Shown piece after piece: positions 20,448 to 28,318 of a DNA stretch of 64,000 nt; positions within the stretch are counted from its first letter, which is position 1, and the number at the start of each line of letters is the position of its first letter. Origin of the DNA: JAJCYL01 sp965206015. GTDB lineage: Bacteria; Bacteroidota; Bacteroidia; Cytophagales; Cyclobacteriaceae. Under the pieces are notes generated by a model, which made no database searches, was not told the origin of the DNA, and was given only the letters and a program-made list of their open reading frames with translations. Location of the stretch: the NCBI GenBank assembly GCA_965206015.1, contig CBDBIW010000016.1, positions 62,001 through 126,000 of the forward strand, in the 5' to 3' direction. The translations under genes were made by a program, and so were the position numbers.

Positions 20448-20963
20448 CTATCAGAGCAACTGAGATTTTCATTTCGATTTTTACGGTATTGGCTAAGTGC
20501 GGTTACGGATCATAGCTTACATCCACTTTTTATCTATCGATTTTATAATAAGGTTGTAGTTCCTGCCAAATCTGAACCAGTATTCACTTCTATTGAGCAA
20601 CTTAGAAAGGATTTCTTGAACAGAAATGATGCTGTTGAAATCAAAGATTATGGAGCTGGACCGGTGTATTCACCTTCTCACAAACGGAGAATATCTGATG
20701 TAGTCGAGCACATTGATCTGGCCTATCTGGATGCTAATCATACTTTTGGTGCAACAATCAGATATGCCAAAATGATTTTGCCAAAAGTTCTACCTTCTTC
20801 TATTCTTGTCATTGGAGGTATTCATTGGTCGGAAGGAATGAAAAAGGCATGGAAATCGATAAGCTCTCTGAAGCAAGTAACGCTTAGTGTGGATTTATTC
20901 CATTGTGGGCTATTGTTCTTTTTGCCAGTTAAGGATAAGCAAGAATACATAATCTCATTTTGA
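20448..20963 (+). pseudogene. SAM-dependent methyltransferase with its catalytic core deleted
   Basis: The sequence reads in one frame from the apaG stop: FRFLRYWLSAVTDHSLHPLFIYRFYNKVV, EIKDYGAGPVYSPSHKRRISDVVEH, then directly IDLAYLDANHTFGATIRYAKMILPKVL, DIHW-like GGIHWSEGMKKAWKSI and the end LFHCGLLFFL. The front and back halves are recognisable parts of a class I methyltransferase common in Bacteroidota, but the SAM-binding strand with its glycine motif (E/D-x-G-x-G) expected between DVVEH and IDLAYLD is missing, about 80-100 residues. No ATG lies in frame at the expected start. I infer an in-frame internal deletion; a TTG at 20616 opens the remaining 115-codon part. Confidence 0.7.
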
Positions 20964-21235
20964 GGTGATATTGTGGAAAAGATATTGCAGGTCTACTGTC
21001 AAAGGTGAAATTGACCTGAAATAATGATTCAATAATGATTCAAATGAACAGCTTTCCCCTTTGATTTCGTTATAAGATTGCTGACTTCTCAAGTCTATAA
21101 ATCGTTCAACTACTAAAAACAATGATTGGCAATGTTACTTCAAAATGATGAACTTATTCCAAGCCTAAGGACTCAATTACAGTCGCAGCTTAGTTTTGTG
21201 ACTGCTGAAATAGTTATTAATAAGAGCATTATTTA

Positions 21236-22317
21236 GTTCTTATTATTTTTATTTATTGTATCTTTACTATATGAAAACAAAGGTAAAGAAGCGCAAAAAC
21301 AAACAAGCACAAGAGGAGACACGGTTTAGAGTAGCAGAATATTTGCGAAAGAAGTTAGGGACACAAAAGCAAGCCAGTATTGTTTTTGGAATAACAGAGC
21401 GAGGGGTGAACAAGATTTGGGCTATCTATAAGCAAGGAGGAAAAAGAGCTTTAAGGAGTAAAAAACGAGGAGTTCAAGGAGGTAATAAGTTAAAGAAAGA
21501 CCAAGCTTATCAAGTGCGTCAGTTAATCAAGGACAAATTACCAGATCAGTTGAAGCTCCCTTTTGGTTTATGGACCCGAGAAGCAGTACAACAACTCATT
21601 GCTATAAAGTATGGCGTAGAATTATCCCGTTGGCAAGTGGGTCGTTATTTAAAGAAATGGGGATATACACCTCAGAAGCCTATAAAAAAAGCTTTTGAAC
21701 AAAAACCTGAAAAGGTTCAAAAGTGGCTAAGGGAAGAATATCCATCTATAAAAAGGCGAGCTGTCCCAGAGAAGGCTGTTATTTACTTTGGAGATGAAAC
21801 AGGCTGTAGAAGTACCCATCAAGCAGGGAGGAGTTATGCACCAAAAGGAAAAACACCGATGATTATGGCAACAGGAAAACGCTTTACAGTCAATATGATT
21901 TCTGCTATTAGCAATAGAGGTCATTTACAATTCATGTTGATGGATGCAGGATTTAATAGCGAAGTGTTTCAAACCTTTTTAGAGCAAATGATAAAATACA
22001 GTAAACAAAAAGTGTTCTTTATCACAGACAATCATCCCGCCCATAAAGCTAAAAAGCCAAACCAATGGCTGGAAGACAATAAAAAAAAGATTGAGGTATT
22101 GTTCATCCCTGCTTATTCACCTGAACTGAACCCACAAGAATACCTAAACCAAGATTTGAAAACAAATATCATAGGAAAGAAAAGGGCTATAAACAAAGAA
22201 CAGCTCAAAAAAAACATCAATAATTTTATGAGCAAAAGAAAAAAGGATAAACCTCAAGTGAAAAAATATTTTCATCATAGGCACGCTCAGTATGCTGCCT
22301 AGAAAATTCATACGAAC
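21236..22317 (+). mobile_element. IS630-family insertion sequence (1,082 bp)
   Basis: Both borders can be placed. The left end (TAGTTCTTATTATTTTTAT from 21234) and the reverse complement of the right end (TAGTTCGTATGAATTTTCT, ending 22319) match at 15 of 19 positions. Both are flanked by TA (21234-21235 and 22318-22319), the target duplication typical of the IS630/Tc1-mariner group. One full-length transposase lies inside. Confidence 0.85.
21271..22302 (+). CDS. IS630 family transposase
   Basis: 343 residues from the ATG at 21271 (the frame also runs upstream to 21256, but the first codons there lie close to the terminal repeat). The N-terminal part is helix-turn-helix (KQASIVFGITERGVNKIWAIY, then TREAVQQLIAIKYGVELSRWQVGRYLKKWG). 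The DDE catalytic set is intact: D in VIYFGDETG, D in VFFITDNHPAH and E in LNPQEYLNQDLK. The frame is undamaged and the element may be active. It is much more AT-rich and Lys-rich than the flanking genes. Confidence 0.95.
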   Translation: MKTKVKKRKNKQAQEETRFRVAEYLRKKLGTQKQASIVFGITERGVNKIWAIYKQGGKRALRSKKRGVQGGNKLKKDQAYQVRQLIKDKLPDQLKLPFGLWTREAVQQLIAIKYGVELSRWQVGRYLKKWGYTPQKPIKKAFEQKPEKVQKWLREEYPSIKRRAVPEKAVIYFGDETGCRSTHQAGRSYAPKGKTPMIMATGKRFTVNMISAISNRGHLQFMLMDAGFNSEVFQTFLEQMIKYSKQKVFFITDNHPAHKAKKPNQWLEDNKKKIEVLFIPAYSPELNPQEYLNQDLKTNIIGKKRAINKEQLKKNINNFMSKRKKDKPQVKKYFHHRHAQYAA

Positions 22318-22915
22318 TAATTAACCTAACGATTAATAATATTCCTTCAGATTCACTCAATTTCCAACCGGGAAAAGGAAAATGGAGTGCATTGGAATGC
22401 ATTGAACATCTAAATATGGTATTTGATTGGTACCTGCCACGTATGCAAAAAAAGTGTTTGTTCAGAATAGAAAACAAGCAGTAGCCTACACAACTGGATT
22501 TTTTGGAGATCGAATGGTGAGCTCCATGGAGCCTAGGGGAAGACATTCAGGAATCTGAAGCCGGAACGTTCTGTGAGAAATAAGAAAGACGTTCTAGGGC
22601 AGTTCAAGGCTAATATCAAGCATTTTGACCAAATTATTGAGCAATCAGGTGCTTATGACCTTGGAAGTATTCGGATAAAGTCTGCAATTGGAAATATCCT
22701 AAGACTTAAACTAGGAGATTGTTTCAGATTTCTCATAGCTCATAATGAGAGACATCTATTACAATGCAAGAATGTCTTGAGTGTTTTGGCCACGTATCAG
22801 TAAAACAAGAGAAATCCTTATTTTTATTTATGTTTAGGTCTGTGTTCAGAACACAGAATTTTGGGAGTGCCATTTAAGTTTCACTCTATAATCCAATTAT
22901 TTTAATCTAACTTGA

Positions 22916-23650
22916 ATGAAAATGAAAAGTACGATTCTCCTTATACTGACGATTGCTACTTATAACCTGATGGCTCAAAAACAAGCCCCAGAAGCAACGG
23001 AACTGTATGTTGAAGTCCCCAGAGTAACCCCTGGAGAAAACGGTGCACCTCCTTCGGATGCTGTTATTCTTTTTAATGGCAGTAACCTGGATAGTTGGAA
23101 AAAGGAGGGTTTGAGTGAGCCCGCTGGGTGGGCAATCAAGGGAGATGCCTTGGAAGTGGTGCCCAAATCCGGATCAATTGAAACCAAGCAGACTTTTGGC
23201 GATGTACAACTGCATATTGAATGGAAATCGCCGTTTATGAAGGGTAAATCCGGTCAGGGGTATGCAAATAGCGGTGTGCTCTTAATGGGAAAATACGAGG
23301 TTCAGGTGTTAAATAGTTATGACAGCGAAACCTACAATAATGGCCAGGCTGCCTCGATTTACAAACAACATGTACCTCTTGTTAATGCGACTAAGCCGGT
23401 AGGAGAGTGGCAGACTTATGACATTATTTTCACCGCTCCAAAATTTTCTGATAAAGGTACTCTTGTCAACCCTGCAAGGGTAACAGTGATACACAATGGC
23501 GTTTTGGCTCAGAATAATGTTGCCTTCTGGGGGCCCACCGCATATATTGGATCTCCTCTATATAAAACACATGAAGGAAAATTACCATTGGAGCTACAAG
23601 ACCACGGTGACCCTGTTCAGTTTAGGAATATTTGGGTGAGAGAATTGTAA
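22916..23650 (+). CDS. DUF1080 (3-keto-disaccharide hydrolase-type) exported protein
   Basis: 244 residues with a signal peptide (KSTILLILTIATYNLMAQ). The mature part has the DUF1080 jelly-roll signatures: DAVILFNGSNLDSWKK, GDVQLHIEWKSPF, GYANSGVLLMGKYEVQVLNS, GQAASIYKQHVPLVNA, GEWQTYDIIFTAP, and the ending DHGDPVQFRNIWVREL. The family acts on oligosaccharides in the periplasm or outside the cell; some members cleave 3-keto-glycosides. It is intact although surrounded by dead genes. Confidence 0.92.
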   Translation: MKMKSTILLILTIATYNLMAQKQAPEATELYVEVPRVTPGENGAPPSDAVILFNGSNLDSWKKEGLSEPAGWAIKGDALEVVPKSGSIETKQTFGDVQLHIEWKSPFMKGKSGQGYANSGVLLMGKYEVQVLNSYDSETYNNGQAASIYKQHVPLVNATKPVGEWQTYDIIFTAPKFSDKGTLVNPARVTVIHNGVLAQNNVAFWGPTAYIGSPLYKTHEGKLPLELQDHGDPVQFRNIWVREL

Positions 23651-23791
23651 CTTTCCGACTCACTCAATACTTTCCGAAAGCATGTAAATACCACCTGTTG
23701 AGAAGTTTAGAAGATTGTAAACCATCAGCAAAAAGTGGACAGTTAAGGTAAAAAAATAAGAGAGTACTTATAACCTGAAATTTTGAGAATT

Positions 23792-23901
23792 ATGAGTACA
23801 GGAAAATCCACAGAATCATTCATTCGAGGAGTCAAAAGAAAGACCCGCAGAAGGTTCACAGATGAAGAAAAGATTCGAATAGTCGTATTTCCAGAAATCT
23901 G
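23792..23901 (+). pseudogene. IS3-type OrfA 5' fragment
   Basis: A short frame starts with ATG at 23792 and carries the OrfA opening KRKTRRRFTDEEKIRIV, then ends abruptly at TGA. The rest of the helix-turn-helix is missing. It is the head of an IS3/IS911-like transposase, cut off by later events. Confidence 0.55.
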
Positions 23902-24008
23902 AAATTGTATTCTAAGGCCTTAGAATATTAATACCGTTGCAAGGTATTGGTGTTTTTTCAGCCTGCCAGTGAGGTGGATATTCAAGAGATGCTTTTTATC
24001 CTGGAGTC

Positions 24009-24560
24009 ATGAATAAGCGCACTACCCTGACCCTGGCCGATAGTAGTATGTGATCTTCGTAGCAGAAAGCTACAAAAGACCTTTTTCACCCAAATAAATT
24101 CTCTTTTGGATGGGGTTACAGTAGATGGGGTTATTAGCCAATACTACACCAAAGGAAAGAGTGCAACATGACTAAAAAGGGAACTTGTGAAGCTTTATTC
24201 AAGCAAATCAATGCCCCATTGGCAGCACATTCGATCCTGATAAAGCAGGGAGCCCTTGTTGATGCAAGCATCATGGATACGCCCCTCAAACCCAGGGGCA
24301 AGCCAAAATATCAGATCGCCAAAGATGGAGAAGAAGAACGCCCGTCAGAAGAACGCTCTAAGGAAGCGGCATCAAAAGAATTGGGAAAACAAATACAACT
24401 GCCAATTTGAACGAGATTAGTAATTTGGAAGAGGTACTGGCAAGTGCTGATTGACCCGAACATATCGCATTGAAAGCAGACAAAGGCTATCAGTCAAAGA
24501 AAAACGCAGACCTTTTGACCAGGCGAAAGCTGAAGCAGCCCATCATCACAAATGTAGCGG
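24009..24560 (+). pseudogene. IS5-family transposase remnant
   Basis: The N-terminus (MNKRTTLTLADSS) is followed in shifting frames by RSRKLQKTFFTQINSLLDG and YYTKGKSA. After a gap come MTKKGTCEALFKQINAPL, GALVDASIMDTPLKPRGKPK, and after another gap NEISNLEEVLASAD, stop, PEHIALKADKGYQSKKNADLL. These are ordered blocks of a Bacteroidota IS5 transposase with two internal deletions, frameshifts and a stop. The DDE domain is incomplete. Confidence 0.8.
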
Positions 24561-24649
24561 CCTGTATCTGACTAATCAAGACATCCAAATAAAACCTCCA
24601 CCCTCCTGTCGTCAGGTTGTATTTTTTTCGGAGCCTGCCTTGCTTATTC

Positions 24650-24921
24650 AGCTTCAATCCGCTGTTAGGGCGATACGGGTGAGTTGAAAGAAAAAAAGCT
24701 GTCATTTTTTTTGCTGGTAGCATTTTCACTCTGGCTAAATGAATACTGTCTCTGAAAGTCTGCATCGGTGTTTTGCCAAAGCAATGCTTACCCTGATGTG
24801 TCCGCTTCTCGTTGCATTCAATCAGCCATTGGTCAAGGTCATTCTGCAACTGGTCTATACTGCCATAAAGCTGCTTGCCGAATGCCACACTGTAAAACTC
24901 ATCCTGCATGGTTCTATGCAC
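24650..24921 (-). pseudogene. IS3 OrfB C-terminal fragment
   Basis: The frame carries RTMQDEFYSVAFGKQLYGSI, then LQNDLDQWLIECNEKRTHQG and GKTPMQTFRDS. This is the end of an rve-type integrase core (the part after the catalytic Glu). Upstream pieces with TKVRSPQTNGICE (the Glu motif) sit in another frame near 24925-24965, so this copy cannot make a working transposase. The open frame runs on to 24490 into foreign sequence. Confidence 0.75.
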
Positions 24922-25205
24922 TTGTTCACATATACCATTGGTCTGCGGGCTCCTTACCTTCGTTTTTGTATGCTCAGTCAGTATAAGCCCGTCCCGAGCT
25001 ACCTTAGCCTGCAGTGCCTTTATAATCGCTTCTTAAAGGTTTCCAGGTCGTGGCGCAGCCATACGGAGCGAAGAGCGAACACCTCCCGGTGCAATATAAT
25101 GCCCCCATTATTAGAACAGATAGGGGATAAAGTCAAGGTAGTTTTTCTTTCATTTCCAAGCTGCTTTTTGTGGTTGTTTAAAGACCGTTCCGGGCACTTG
25201 GTATT

Positions 25206-25451
25206 TCAGTTTCGATTGACTTTATAACCCAGGTGCCTGAAGTGACGGGTCATGCGTCTGATCCCATAGAAGGATTTATTATCAAAGAACTCCCTCTTTA
25301 TGATCTTCACCAAGTGCATGTTGAGCCCGCTCTCACCTCCGGGCTTGTAATAAAGACCTGAGCGGTGAATGCTAAACAAACGGCACTGACCGCTCACACT
25401 CAAATGGTGATTTTGTAGGTTTATCATCTTTATGCGTGTGTGGAGACTCAA
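25206..25451 (-). pseudogene. IS3 OrfB N-terminal fragment
   Basis: 81 codons: LFSIHRSGLYYKP followed by LVKIIKREFFDNKSFYGIRRMTRHFRHLGYKVN, the typical HTH_21 region at the front of IS3 OrfB. It stops before the catalytic domain. It overlaps the end of OrfA by 4 bp, as IS3 elements often do for frameshifted translation. Confidence 0.8.
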
Positions 25452-25735
25452 TCCTGGCCTAGACTTTTTTTCAAGAAATCCTTTTCAATTTCCAGCTTAC
25501 CGATCTTCTTACAGCGTTGGTCCATCTCGACCTTGAGGCGTTTGTTCTCATCTCCGTCATGCTCACCAAAGGCCTCTTGGGTTCCTGCCAGAAACTGATG
25601 CTTCCATGAACTGACCTGGGTAGGGTGTACCTCGTAGTGCGCTGCTATTTGCTGGATTGTCTCACGCTCTCTCAATACTCTAATAGCAGCTTTTGCCTTG
25701 AAAGAGGAGCTGAATTTTCTTCGACTTGTTTTCAT
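25448..25735 (-). CDS. IS3 family transposase OrfA
   Basis: 95 residues with the complete OrfA layout: helix-turn-helix (RKFSSSFKAKAAIRVLRE, IQQIAAHYEVHPTQVSSWKHQFL) followed by a leucine-zipper-like coiled coil (MDQRCKKIGKLEIEKDFLKKSL). The frame is intact but its OrfB partner is not, so the protein cannot transpose the element by itself. Confidence 0.85.
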   Translation of the reverse strand: MKTSRRKFSSSFKAKAAIRVLRERETIQQIAAHYEVHPTQVSSWKHQFLAGTQEAFGEHDGDENKRLKVEMDQRCKKIGKLEIEKDFLKKSLGQD

Positions 25736-25815
25736 GTTTCAGGTAATTAAAGTTAAGTAATATCATAGCTTAACTACCTGCCCTGTTTTAGGGGGGCATT
25801 ATAAGTTTAATTGTT

Positions 25816-26064
25816 TTAGAAGATTCTTAAGAGAACCATCAGGATGCCCAGCATTGTAAATGCAATGCCGATCATCCATTGGATGGAAGTGAATCTCTGA
25901 TCGATGGAAGTGAATCTCTGATCAATGGAAGTGAATCTCTGATCGATGTATGATTTAAAATCGCTCATCTTTAATTCCACAATTGCTATTAGAGCATCGG
26001 CGGTTTTTTCACCGGCTTCTGCCTCTAATCTACGAAATTCTTCCTGAAGTTGTTTGAAATCCAT
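25816..26064 (-). CDS. Small coiled-coil protein with C-terminal membrane anchor and heptad repeats
   Basis: 82 residues. An amphipathic, Glu/Ala-rich N-terminus (MDFKQLQEEFRRLEAEAGEK) leads to three exact copies of a 7-residue unit, DQRFTSI, and then a single C-terminal membrane helix (WMIGIAFTMLGILMVLLRIF). The repeats are three 21-bp direct repeats at the DNA level. The architecture matches the nine-gene array at 47.2-50.2 kb, although the sequence is different. Resembles Bdr-type and other small coiled-coil anchored proteins; function unknown. Confidence 0.75.
   Translation of the reverse strand: MDFKQLQEEFRRLEAEAGEKTADALIAIVELKMSDFKSYIDQRFTSIDQRFTSIDQRFTSIQWMIGIAFTMLGILMVLLRIF
25883..25945. 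repeat. Three 21-bp tandem repeats inside the coiled-coil gene
   Basis: Units at 25883-25903, 25904-25924 and 25925-25945, identical except one base at the end of the second unit (ATCA for ATCG). The 21-bp length keeps the frame, so copy-number change would lengthen or shorten the coiled coil by 7 residues. Confidence 0.9.
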
Positions 26065-26413
26065 AATGCTACAAATTTAAGTTAAACATAAAAAATTTAA
26101 TGGCGAATGTCTCACCTGACCGAAGGTGGTTTTCAGGACATCGACCAAAAGGAAACGGAATAAAAAGGGGTTGATTTGCGGGTAGGCTTTATGCCGTAGT
26201 CTTTTGAGCCTTGCGGGTGGGAATTTGTGCGGTCATTGTCCTGGAATAAAGGTGACCTTTGCCTAGGACAATTTTTTAGTATAGCCTTGCCAGAATGTCC
26301 TTATTTGGGTATTCATTAATAATACTTAAGAAATAATACTTAAGAAATTTTGGCAGAAAACCAAAATTGAACAGTAAAATACCCTGAAAGTGCCGGCTGA
26401 CAGGTGCTTTAGA
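26065..26413. other. Intergenic stretch without a recognised gene
   Basis: No coding frame that I can support. The only structure is a 14-bp tandem duplication (AATAATACTTAAGA) at 26318-26345. The stretch ends at the left 171-bp direct repeat. Confidence 0.6.
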
Positions 26414-26584
26414 CAAAAAAATAAATAGAGACACTTACATCCCACGACTAAAGCGACAAAGTAAGGATGGGATTTCCCCTGCTATGGCTTAAGCACTAAA
26501 CAAAATATTCATCTATAAGCTCAGGTGCTAACCATATAATACCTTAGCGTACATTTCCCCTCCAATGTTCGTGATACCCTTAAT
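26414..26584. repeat. 171-bp direct repeat, copy A
   Basis: Matches 28078-28248 with about seven substitutions and no gaps seen by eye. It includes a potential hairpin around CCCACGACTAAAG and GGATGGGATTTCCCC, which resembles the palindromic ends of IS200/IS605 elements. Confidence 0.9.
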
Positions 26585-26613
26585 TCAGTGATTTTCTATA
26601 ATGATAATTTCTA

Positions 26614-26937
26614 TCAGATGCTTTTGATTAACTCGTCAAGCTCCTTATCTGAGATATCATTCTTATCGGATTTACTGTAAATGGTAAGTAAGAAGACGAA
26701 GCCTTCAATCACCTTTACATAGGTAATTACCCTAGCTCCCCCTGATTTTCCCTTGCCCGTGGATTTAATGGCCATACGAACTTTGTAACAGTTTTTACCG
26801 AGAGGTACTCCTTGCTGTGGGTTCTTTTCCAGTGCTTCTACTAAACCAAAAAGGTCTGATTTGAGGGACTTATATTTCTTCGAAAGAGCCTTGAAATCCT
26901 TTTTAAAATCAGAAGTCGTGAGTACCTTAAAGCTCAT
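26614..26937 (-). CDS. RelE/ParE-superfamily toxin
   Basis: 107 residues, slightly long for the family. The opening FKVLTTSDFKKDFKALSKKYKSLKSDL and the central LGKNCYKVRMAIKSTGKGKSGGARVITYV are those of RelE/HigB-like mRNA interferases, with the basic central strand, and FVFLLTIYSKSDKNDIS as the typical C-terminal strand. The start overlaps the end of the upstream antitoxin gene by 11 bp. Toxicity is inferred from family only. Confidence 0.85.
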   Translation of the reverse strand: MSFKVLTTSDFKKDFKALSKKYKSLKSDLFGLVEALEKNPQQGVPLGKNCYKVRMAIKSTGKGKSGGARVITYVKVIEGFVFLLTIYSKSDKNDISDKELDELIKSI

Positions 26938-27145
26938 TGAGAAAGTCTCTAGCAGATTGAAGTTCTGCTTTCCCTTCTATAAAAAGCTGTGATTCCTTCA
27001 TGCCTTTTTTAACGCTTGAAAGAATCTCTTCTTTGGTAGGCTCTTCGTCATCTTCTTCATTCTGGATGTTGATAAAATCCAGACTTTTAATGAAGTTAAG
27101 AAAAGCAGCAGCTTTTGTATCCTTAATGTCTAGCGTCACTTTCAT
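26927..27145 (-). CDS. Antitoxin partner of the RelE-type toxin
   Basis: 72 residues. It starts KVTLDIKDTKAAAFLNFIKSLDFI and continues with an acidic linker (NEEDDEEPTKEEILSSVKKGMKE) and a helical end. This matches the small acidic antitoxins found before RelE/ParE toxins in Bacteroidota. The stop overlaps the toxin start, the usual TA coupling. Its own start lies inside the 3' end of the sulfotransferase frame. Confidence 0.75.
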   Translation of the reverse strand: MKVTLDIKDTKAAAFLNFIKSLDFINIQNEEDDEEPTKEEILSSVKKGMKESQLFIEGKAELQSARDFLNEL

Positions 27146-27908
27146 GATTCAATAGTAGTTTCATAGATAGCACGGACAAATGCATTAACGTGTATCGTAT
27201 ACACAAAGATAGCAATTCCTGGAGGATTACTATTTCTTTGCGTAATTTGAGATAGTCCTGATAGTAGCCAAATACATGTACACCTTCAAATACATGTACA
27301 CCTTCCTCATAGTATCGATATGCCTTCTCGAGCAATTCCGGCGTGAAATATTTTCGGATACTTTTGGTAGTTTTCGTTTTGTTTGCATGGGGTAAGTTTG
27401 GGTCGAAACCAAATCTGTTGGCAATATACTTCCAATCCTCTGCCATATGTTCAAATCTGGCAATAAAATCAAATACTATGGGATCAGGCAAATGTAAAAT
27501 AAAACTGGACTGAGGTTTAAAATGATGATCGGCCTCATGAACTGGTATTTTTGTGACCAATTCAACAAATTCAGCAAAGGAGATACCTTCTTTGAGTGGG
27601 TACTGATCATAATAAGGGTAGACTTGCTTAAAATACGACGGCTGCTTATTCAGGATTTTATCTCTATAGCAGGATACCAACTGGTCAAATGGATTGCAAA
27701 CGAAGACACATTTAAAATAATCTCTCGTTATATTTTCCAGAGCAAATCCTCCAATTTTGATTTCTATTCCTGCACTCTCCCAATCATGAGTGCGTCTATA
27801 TTTTCCAGTTCTTTTACTTTTCTCTATAAGTTCAAGGTCATACGTTTTTGTCAAGTTGTTCCTGATAGAAGTACAACCGTTTTTTCCCACTGACATCCTC
27901 CCACCCAT
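27123..27908 (-). pseudogene. 5'-truncated sulfotransferase (Sulfotransfer_2-like)
   Basis: The frame has the family's PAPS-loop-like segment GKNGCTSIRNNL right at its start, then CVFVCNPFDQLVSCYRDKI (normally VRNPFDRLVS; the Arg is Cys here), and FARFEHMAEDWKYIANRFG. The part before the PAPS loop is missing, because an IS200/IS605 end abuts at about 27891; the first seven codons come from that element. Near the C-terminus, 18 bp are duplicated (EGVHVF twice), and the tail then runs on into the antitoxin start. Such enzymes sulfate carbohydrates; this copy is probably inactive. Confidence 0.7.
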
Positions 27909-28077
27909 AAATGAGGTGTGGGGGTTCTTGGGAAACGTTTAAGCTACAGCTTTACGTTGACTCCCATTGGCCACTGCCCGGGCCAGAATATTTTTTGCTG
28001 CATTCACATCGGCATGATCCTGATGACCGCAACTTTTACACACCAGCGAAAATACGGTAAGAAAGTATATTGAAGAT
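27891..28077 (-). mobile_element. IS200/IS605-family right-end remnant
   Basis: On the minus strand the tnpB stop is followed by a hairpin (CCCAC / GTGGG) and GGAGGATGTCA, the characteristic right end of this transposon family. Only the last ~40 codons of tnpB remain. A 171-bp repeat follows immediately at 28078. Confidence 0.75.
27939..28056 (-). pseudogene. TnpB C-terminal fragment
   Basis: The frame reads LVCKSCGHQDHADVNAAKNI, LARAVANGSQRKAVA, then stop. This is the last zinc-ribbon half and RuvC-III Asp motif (DHADVNAA) of an IS605 TnpB. Everything upstream, including the other RuvC motifs, is gone. In living elements this DNA and the adjoining right end also encode the guide (omega) RNA. 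Confidence 0.8.
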
Positions 28078-28248
28078 CAAAAAAATAAATAGAGACACTG
28101 TGATCCCACGACTAAAGCCACAAAGTAAGGATGGAATTTCCCCTGCTATGGCTTAAGCACTAAATAAAATATTCATCTATAAGCTCAGGTGCTAACCAAA
28201 TAATACCTTAGCGTACATTTCCCCTCCAATGTTCGTGATACCCTTAAT
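28078..28248. repeat. 171-bp direct repeat, copy B
   Basis: Second copy of the 26414-26584 repeat in the same orientation, 1,664 bp away. It lies between the tnpB remnant and the end of the catabolic operon. Confidence 0.9.
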
Positions 28249-28318
28249 GGCAGAATGAACGGGGCTAGATTTCTATTTAGTTTATTTACCACGCGATTAT
28301 TTACCGCACGATCGTGGG

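Larger units (their letters stand above)
21132..22803 (+). pseudogene. DinB-family gene interrupted by IS630 and further broken
   Basis: The 5' part (ATG at 21132: MLLQNDELIPSLRTQLQSQL, then FVTAEIV) is separated by the IS630 element from ELINLTINNIPSDSLNF, QPGKGKWSALECIEHLNM. The latter is the DinB signature with the metal-binding His in ECIEHLN. After a stop at 22482-22484 the sequence continues in other frames and ends FRFLIAHNERHLLQCKNVL (stop at 22801-22803), the typical C-terminal HxxRH of DinB-like hydrolases. Besides the insertion there are at least two frame disruptions, so the gene was probably decaying independently. Confidence 0.8.
24560..25735 (-). mobile_element. Dead IS3-family element abutting the IS5 remnant
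   Basis: A minus-strand OrfA (25448-25735), the N-terminal part of OrfB (25206-25451) and a C-terminal OrfB part (within 24490-24921) lie in order. The DDE core between the two OrfB parts is scrambled by frameshifts and deletion. Its 3' end runs into the IS5 remnant, suggesting insertion into or deletion against it. I could not define terminal inverted repeats; the left limit is approximate. Confidence 0.7.

Noticed and set aside
24739..25227. 162-codon plus-strand frame
   Set aside because: It overlaps the dead IS3 OrfB on the other strand and has no recognisable motif; a shadow.
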